In this document: piece by piece, positions 59,268 through 64,000 of the stretch
Numbering within the stretch: position 1 is the first letter of the stretch
Layout of the letters: the number at the start of each line of letters is the position of its first letter
NCBI GenBank assembly: GCA_902462205.1
Contig: CABQAR010000008.1
Coordinates: 1 to 64,000 of the forward strand
DNA length: 64,000 nucleotides
Source: an uncultured Dialister sp.
GTDB lineage: Bacteria; Bacillota; Negativicutes; Veillonellales; Dialisteraceae
Direction of reading: 5' to 3'
Notes under the pieces: generated by a model
What the model saw: only the letters and a program-made list of their open reading frames with translations
What the model was told of the DNA's origin: nothing
The model's database searches: none
Position numbers and translations under genes: made by a program

Positions 59268-60010
59268 AGAGAAAATTAGGAGTTTGGAACGAGGAATTAG
59301 GAATGGCGGTGCGCCGCGACAAAATATATAGCGGCGGAATTAGTAGCCAGTGGACAGTAGTCAGAAATCAGAAGATAGATATCAGAAAACAGAAGCCATA
59401 TTTCCTGCTTGCCGTTATCTTTGAACGGTGGGTGTATTTAAAATCTGAAACCGCTGCCCAGATTCTTCGCTCCTATTCATATGCATATTTACAGTACCAA
59501 TCATTCGATTTTTCCCATCGCTCGAGAATGACGGGCAAGGTCTATTTACCTTATCGGTATTACCTGCCTGCCGTCATCCTCGAACGTAATGGAGCATAGC
59601 GGAATGGAGTGAAGGATCTGGCATAGGATTATGGAATTAAATGTAAAACAGAAAGGCTCCACCGCATGTCGAGGAGGCAAGTGAACAATTTTTGAAGGAA
59701 TGAAATGACGCGCAAAAATCTGTGAAACGCTTTGCCCTTGCGGCTGAGCTGGCAACCGCAGGTTGACGAAGGGGCGGGTTAATACAGACAGGAAAAAGAG
59801 TGTGCGTATGCTTGCCCCTATCGACGGCTGCGCCGCCACTTCCCCCGCGTGCAGTGGAAGCATTTGAGTAGTATTTACAACCTGTAACCGCTGCCCAGAT
59901 TCTTTGCTCCTATTCATATGCATATTTACAGTACCAATTATTCGATTCTGCCTATCGCTCGAGAATGACGGGGCAAGGTCTGTTTACCTTATCAGCAATT
60001 ACCTGTTTGC
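59268..60010 (-). repeat. Composite intergenic repeat block 12
   Basis: Reverse orientation: ATTCCT-type tract (about 59272-59305) directly after the ZIP stop, core at 59308-59336, heptad tract, 'CATATGCATATTTACAGTACC' variants (about 59470-59510 and 59905-59940), 'GAATGACG' and 'CTCCACCGCATGTCG' modules (about 59520-59760) and the 'CGACGGCTGCGCCGCCAC' module (about 59815-59885). Open frames here are spurious. Confidence 0.8.
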
Positions 60011-60077
60011 CGTCATAGTTGATGGTTGTGACCGGCGGGGATTTTATTAAAAGAGTATTAGTATTTCCTGTCTATAC

Positions 60078-60106
60078 TTGCATAATCCTGTATTTATCGT
60101 TATAAT
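60078..60106 (+). promoter_or_regulatory. Promoter of glycine riboswitch 1
   Basis: TTGCAT (60078-60083), a 17-bp spacer and TATAAT (60101-60106), about 30 bases before the aptamer. Confidence 0.85.
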
Positions 60107-60130
60107 TCAAATCAACAAATTCACATTGGT

Positions 60131-60298
60131 GGATGATGTATGCGGGAGAAAGCCGACTGGCTTACCGAAGGAGTAACACTCTCAGGTGTCCTTGCGAGGA
60201 CGGTACTGTATGCGGACACACTCTGGAGAGTCCCCCAGCGGGCGCCGAAGGTGTAAGGATGGAAATCCAAATCTCTCAGGCAAAAGGACAGAGAAGAA
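60131..60298 (+). promoter_or_regulatory. Tandem glycine riboswitch 1
   Basis: Two gcvT-type aptamers in series. Aptamer 1 has GCGGGAGAAAG-like P1 sequence, CCGAAGGAGTAA and CTCTCAGGT, then GGACGGTACTG; aptamer 2 has CTCTGGAGAG, GCGCCGAAGGTGTAA and ATCTCTCAGGCAAAAGGACAGAG. These are the conserved glycine-aptamer cores. It controls the AGCS symporter at 60407 through the terminator at 60333. Confidence 0.93.
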
Positions 60299-60332
60299 AC
60301 GCAGGATTTTTTGTTTGCGTTGGGTAGATATT

Positions 60333-60376
60333 ACCGGCTTCCAGAGTTGCATGTTTTGGAAGCCGGTTTTTTATTT
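60333..60376 (+). terminator. Riboswitch 1 expression-platform terminator
   Basis: The ACCGGCTTCCA/TTGGAAGCCGGT stem is followed by TTTTTATTTTCC. It lies between the aptamers and the symporter start. Confidence 0.88.
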
Positions 60377-60406
60377 TCCTGCATGGTTAAGGAGGCTGTT
60401 TCTTTC

Positions 60407-61804
60407 ATGGATTTTCTTGCTTTGTTGAATGAGATTGATAGTTTTATCTGGGGCCCGCCGCTGTTGATCCTGCTGGTGGGAACAGGTATTTTACTGACGC
60501 TCCGGCTGAATGTGCTGCAGATTTTCAAGCTGCCGAAGGCATTGTCTCTGATTTTCCGGGCGCAGAATGCGGGCAGCGGCGATATTGACAGTTTCAAGGC
60601 GTTATGCACGGCTCTTTCCGCCACGGTCGGCACAGGAAATATCGTCGGCGTTGCTACGGCGATCCATGCCGGCGGCCCGGGGGCGCTGTTCTGGATGTGG
60701 ATGGCGGCGTTCTTCGGCATGGCGACGAAGTATGCCGAAGGTCTTCTTGCGGTCAAGTACCGTGAAACGGATGAAAAGGGCGAGATCGCCGGCGGTCCGA
60801 TGTACTATATCAAGAACGGCATGGGGGAGCGGTATAAATGGCTGGGCACGCTGTTTGCCTTCTTCGGCGTCCTTGTCGCTTATTTCGGCATCGGCACGTT
60901 CGCCCAGGTGAATGCGATCGTGGATATCACGAAGATGACGACAGGCATTGATCCGATATGGACGGCGATCATCCTGACCATCCTCGTGGCGGCGATTACG
61001 ATCGGCGGCCTGCAGTCCATTGCGGCTGCGGCAAGTAGGATCGTTCCTGCGATGGCGCTCATTTATTTCTTGTCGACCATTGGTGTTCTGATTGCTTTTG
61101 CCGACCAGGTGCCGTCTGCGGTGGCACTCATTCTGGAAAGTGCGTTCACGCCCACGGCGGCGACCGGTGGTTTCCTTGGCGCCACGGTCATGATGGCGGT
61201 CCGGAGCGGCGTGGCAAGGGGTGTTTTCTCCAATGAGTCCGGTCTGGGCTCGGCTCCGATCGTGGCTGCTGCGGCCAAGACGAAATGGCCGGCGGAGCAG
61301 GGATTGATTTCCATGACGGGCACATTTATCGATACCATCGTTATCTGCACGCTGACGGGTCTGACCCTCGTCGTCACCGGCGCATGGAACGGCGTGGAAA
61401 ACGGTGCAGCGCTGACGAATGCGGCATTTACGTCCGCTTTCCCCGTATTTGGCGGATATATGCTCATGGTCGGGCTTGTCCTCTTCGCGTTCACGACCAT
61501 CCTCGGATGGAATTACTACGGCGAGCGCTGCATGATTTACCTGATTGGCACGAAGGGGGTCCTTCCGTACCGTGTGATTTTCATCCTCCTCGTGGCAAGC
61601 GGCGCGTTCCTCAAGCTGGAGGCCATCTGGGTGCTGGCGGATATCGTGAACGGCCTGATGGCGATTCCGAACCTCATCGCCCTGATCTTCCTGTCCGGCG
61701 TCTGTGTCCGTGAAACGAAGAAATACATGGCTTATCTGAAAAGCGGCAGCGAGGAATACGATGCGGTGTCCGCGGAAGAATGCCGTGATTCTGACCTTGG
61801 GTGA
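60407..61804 (+). CDS. AGCS-family amino acid (alanine/glycine):Na+ symporter, copy 1
   Basis: 465 residues with about 11 membrane segments. AGCS/AlsT signatures: SATVGTGNIVGVATAIHAGGPGALFWMW (about 68-95), GGPMYYIKNGMGE, and SGVARGVFSNESGLGSAPI (about 267-285). It imports glycine, alanine or related amino acids with Na+. The start is the ATG at 60407, eleven bases after TAAGGAGG; earlier frames lie in the riboswitch terminator and are rejected. Expression is governed by a tandem glycine riboswitch, which supports glycine as ligand and probable cargo. Paralogue of the next gene. Confidence 0.94.
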   Translation: MDFLALLNEIDSFIWGPPLLILLVGTGILLTLRLNVLQIFKLPKALSLIFRAQNAGSGDIDSFKALCTALSATVGTGNIVGVATAIHAGGPGALFWMWMAAFFGMATKYAEGLLAVKYRETDEKGEIAGGPMYYIKNGMGERYKWLGTLFAFFGVLVAYFGIGTFAQVNAIVDITKMTTGIDPIWTAIILTILVAAITIGGLQSIAAAASRIVPAMALIYFLSTIGVLIAFADQVPSAVALILESAFTPTAATGGFLGATVMMAVRSGVARGVFSNESGLGSAPIVAAAAKTKWPAEQGLISMTGTFIDTIVICTLTGLTLVVTGAWNGVENGAALTNAAFTSAFPVFGGYMLMVGLVLFAFTTILGWNYYGERCMIYLIGTKGVLPYRVIFILLVASGAFLKLEAIWVLADIVNGLMAIPNLIALIFLSGVCVRETKKYMAYLKSGSEEYDAVSAEECRDSDLG

Positions 61805-61826
61805 GAAAGGCTCTGGCTGGTTTCAT

Positions 61827-61918
61827 GAAACGGAAATATGCCCCATTCTTTCCGTTTCTGAAATATAATGGCAGACCTCTGCATCATTTTTCCCCGTATG
61901 ATGCGGAGGGAATGCCAT
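61827..61918. repeat. Two hairpins downstream of AGCS copy 1
   Basis: Hairpin 1 is GAAACGGAAA/TTTCCGTTTC (61827-61858). Hairpin 2 is a long stem: ATGGCA and CCTCTGCATCAT (61868-61887) pair with ATGATGCGGAGG and TGCCAT (61898-61918) around a ten-base loop, with one G-T pair and a small internal loop. Neither has a good T run. The rest of the 61919-62150 gap is AT-rich with no further feature that I can name. Confidence 0.75.
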
Positions 61919-62150
61919 GTTTTCTGACATATTTCTGATTACATATGCATAAAGATGAACAAAAACTCATAATAAATCATCTGTGTATGATAAAACGGCA
62001 TGAATCAACCTATTGCATTTTAAAAAACCGGGGAGTATAATTCATTTCACTTCAGAATCTTCATCGTCTGGAATGACGCATCGGATTCGGGGTGAAAAGT
62101 ATATCGCGGTGGAACGACTGTTTTCTAATTTTTTTCTAACAAAAAAGTAG

Positions 62151-62180
62151 TTGCAAAATCAGAGGCATACGTTCTATAAT
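62151..62180 (+). promoter_or_regulatory. Promoter of glycine riboswitch 2
   Basis: TTGCAA (62151-62156), an 18-bp spacer and TATAAT (62175-62180). Confidence 0.8.
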
Positions 62181-62196
62181 GCGCATATACAATAAA

Positions 62197-62378
62197 GGTG
62201 AATGATGTACACTGAAAAATGACACGGAAGTGTCTGCCGAAGGAGTAACACTATCAGGCGTTCTTAGGAACACGAAACTGTGTACGGACACGACTCTGGA
62301 GAGTCCCATTGATTTGGGCGCCGAAGGGGCAACGATGGTTTCCCGTAACCATCTAATCTCTCAGGCAAAAGGACAGGG
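62197..62378 (+). promoter_or_regulatory. Tandem glycine riboswitch 2
   Basis: Two aptamers again. The first has GCCGAAGGAGTAACACTATCAGGC and GTACGGACACGACTCTGGAGAG parts in the conserved order; the second has GGGCGCCGAAGGGGCAAC, then AATCTCTCAGGCAAAAGGACAG. Loop lengths differ from riboswitch 1 while the cores are the same. It controls the second AGCS symporter through the terminator at 62429. Confidence 0.93.
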
Positions 62379-62428
62379 CTGGCAATTGGGTAACACCCAT
62401 TGTATACGTGGATGCATACATCGCATAC

Positions 62429-62476
62429 AAACCGCCAGCCCAAGCCTTTACCGGCTTGAGTATGGCGGTTTTTTGT
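62429..62476 (+). terminator. Riboswitch 2 expression-platform terminator
   Basis: The AAACCGCCA/TGGCGGTTT stem, with an inner AAGCC/GGCTT stem, is followed by a T run. It lies 38 bp before the symporter start. Confidence 0.88.
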
Positions 62477-62513
62477 ATAAGGAAACGGGAGAAAATTAAA
62501 GGGGGAAATGATT

Positions 62514-63965
62514 ATGGATATGGTGGCAATTAACCAACTTGTAGGTGATATTGACAGCTTCGTATGGGGCCCGGTCATGTTGTGTCTGCTGGTCGGAACC
62601 GGCATTTATCTCACTGTTTATCTGAAATTCCAGACCTGGAGGAATTTACCGTACGCCATGAAGAGCGTATTTTCCCGTGAAGCCCGCACGACATCGCGCG
62701 GCAGCGGCGACGTTTCTCCTTTCTCCGCGCTGATGACGGCACTGGCTGCCACCATCGGCACAGGCAACATCGTAGGCGTGGCAACGGCGATGTTCTCCGG
62801 CGGCCCCGGCGCGCTGGTGTGGATGTGGCTGTCCGCCTGCTTCGGACTCACCACCAAATTCTCCGAATGCATGCTCGGCTTCAAATTCCGTGAAGTGAAC
62901 GCGAAGGGCGAAATGAAAGGCGGCCCGATGTTCACCATGAAAAACGGATTCAAGAACAAAACGGTCGGCCTCGGCATGGGCTTCCTCTTCGCATTGTTCG
63001 CCGTTATCGCTTCTTTCGGCATCGGCAACATGACGCAGGCGAACTCCATTACCACCGCGGTCAATGCGACCTTCGGATTCTCCAATGAAGTCGTCGGAAT
63101 TTTCCTCACCCTGATGACCCTCGCCGTTATCGTCGGCGGCATCACTTCTATTTCCAAAGTATCCTCCCTCGTTGTTCCGGGAATGGCAGCATTCTACATC
63201 ATCGCAGGCCTGATCTGCATCGTACTGAATATTGAAAATATTCCCCACGGCCTGTACCTGATCATCATGATGGCATTTGATCCTTCCGCTGTCGAAGGTG
63301 GCGTCCTCGGCACTATCACCGTATCCGTCATGAACGCCATGCGTTACGGCGTAGCCCGCGGCTGCTTCTCCAACGAAGCCGGCCTCGGTTCCGCAGCGAT
63401 CTCCGCAGCCGCATCCACCACGGATGAACCGGCCCGTCAGGGATACATCAGCATGACCGGTACCTTCATCGATACCATCATCGTCTGCTCCATCACCGGC
63501 CTCACCATCGCCTCCTCCGGCGTCCTCGGCACCGTAGGCGCTGACGGCAAGCCGCTCGCAGGCGTGGCCCTCACCATGGCGGCATTTTCCACCCACCTGG
63601 GCGTTATCGGCAACTACATCGTTTCCATCGGCATCATGCTCTTCGCATACTCCACCATCCTCGGCTGGGAATACAACGGTGAAAAAGCATGGGAATACCT
63701 CTGGGGCACTCATAAATACAATATCGTTTACCGTATTGCTTTCTCCCTCGTCGTTTATATCGGCGCTACCCAGACACTGGACCTCGTATGGAACCTTTCC
63801 GATATCGCGAACGCCCTCATGGCTATCCCGAACCTGATCTCCATGCTCGTTCTTGCTCCTGTCATCAAAGAAGAAGTAGTCAGCTTCCAGGCCATCCTTG
63901 AAAAGGAAAGGGCGGAAAAAAAAGCAGCCGTGCTTCATGAAGGAGAAGAAACAGTCCATATCTAA
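62514..63965 (+). CDS. AGCS-family amino acid (alanine/glycine):Na+ symporter, copy 2
   Basis: 483 residues with about 11 membrane segments. AATIGTGNIVGVATAMFSGGPGALVWMW, GGPMFTMKNGFKNK and YGVARGCFSNEAGLGSAAISAAA are the AGCS hallmarks. AAAGGGGG lies eight bases before the ATG at 62514; an ATG two codons earlier is too close to it. It has a Glu/Lys-rich C-terminal tail (about 460-483). It follows its own tandem glycine riboswitch and promoter, so it is regulated separately from copy 1, although both respond to glycine. Confidence 0.94.
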   Translation: MDMVAINQLVGDIDSFVWGPVMLCLLVGTGIYLTVYLKFQTWRNLPYAMKSVFSREARTTSRGSGDVSPFSALMTALAATIGTGNIVGVATAMFSGGPGALVWMWLSACFGLTTKFSECMLGFKFREVNAKGEMKGGPMFTMKNGFKNKTVGLGMGFLFALFAVIASFGIGNMTQANSITTAVNATFGFSNEVVGIFLTLMTLAVIVGGITSISKVSSLVVPGMAAFYIIAGLICIVLNIENIPHGLYLIIMMAFDPSAVEGGVLGTITVSVMNAMRYGVARGCFSNEAGLGSAAISAAASTTDEPARQGYISMTGTFIDTIIVCSITGLTIASSGVLGTVGADGKPLAGVALTMAAFSTHLGVIGNYIVSIGIMLFAYSTILGWEYNGEKAWEYLWGTHKYNIVYRIAFSLVVYIGATQTLDLVWNLSDIANALMAIPNLISMLVLAPVIKEEVVSFQAILEKERAEKKAAVLHEGEETVHI

Positions 63966-64000
63966 GAAATAAATAAAAGAAATACCAAAAACTCCGCAGT

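Noticed and set aside
62646..63959. 437-residue minus-strand frame opposite the second AGCS symporter
   Set aside because: The composition (runs of Asp, Gly, His, Glu) is that of a reverse-strand shadow, and the plus-strand AGCS protein has all family motifs.

Overview
The window reads as the replication-origin region of a diderm Firmicute, most like a Negativicutes (Veillonellales, Dialister-type) genome. Firmicute traits are AGGAGG ribosome binding sites, a T-box leader, tandem glycine riboswitches, parS sites of the GTTTCACGTGAAAC type and a Bacillus-like DnaA-trio origin. An OmpA-family outer-membrane protein shows that the cell has an outer membrane. The genus is an inference from gene content.

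Left edge to 17.9 kb: two tandem promoters (134-253) fire leftwards towards an rRNA operon that must start just outside the window. Next come a module of two His-tailed DUF6448-like exported proteins, a cupin and a CRP/FNR regulator with a perfect FNR-type box between them, an opine-dehydrogenase-like enzyme, a DUF559 nuclease gene sitting between repeats, and four Sel1-repeat proteins interleaved with a LysR/SLC13 pair, a thioesterase and an NhaC-type antiporter.

Origin region, 18-34.9 kb: an M23 peptidase, a DUF4446 protein and parAB; then SSS symporter, HAD phosphatase, MGMT-like protein, NIF3-like domain, OmpA, two PPK2 kinases and a DUF721 protein; then recF-yaaA-dnaN-dnaA on the minus strand. 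Four parS sites (16.45, 22.09, 23.84 and 30.17 kb) flank parAB. The dnaA-dnaN gap holds DnaA boxes, DnaA-trios and an AT-rich tract in the B. subtilis order. More DnaA boxes lie upstream of dnaA, followed by tRNA-Trp and tRNA-Arg and a small AT-rich island with a CI-like repressor.

Right arm, 37-64 kb: paralogous lipoproteins, MATE exporter, LarA-type racemase, cupin, the AmmeMemoRadiSam pair, two nitroreductases, GNAT, a Met/His-tailed membrane protein behind a CsoR-like operator, TetR, FtsH, an RsiV-like exported protein, an amino-acid ABC importer behind a T-box whose specifier appears to be Cys (TGC), a ZIP transporter with a pair of perfect DnaA boxes upstream, and two AGCS amino-acid:sodium symporters, each behind its own tandem glycine riboswitch.

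Most long intergenic stretches (about 7 kb in total) are filled by one composite repeat family. Its parts are a degenerate TCTG/CTACTG tract, a 29-bp palindromic core (14 copies), an ATTCCT-type tract that faces a gene, and hairpin modules. Core orientation mostly follows the replichore, the gene-facing end abuts three of the four parS sites, and the DUF559 nuclease lies between hairpin modules. This family is the best candidate here for something undescribed.
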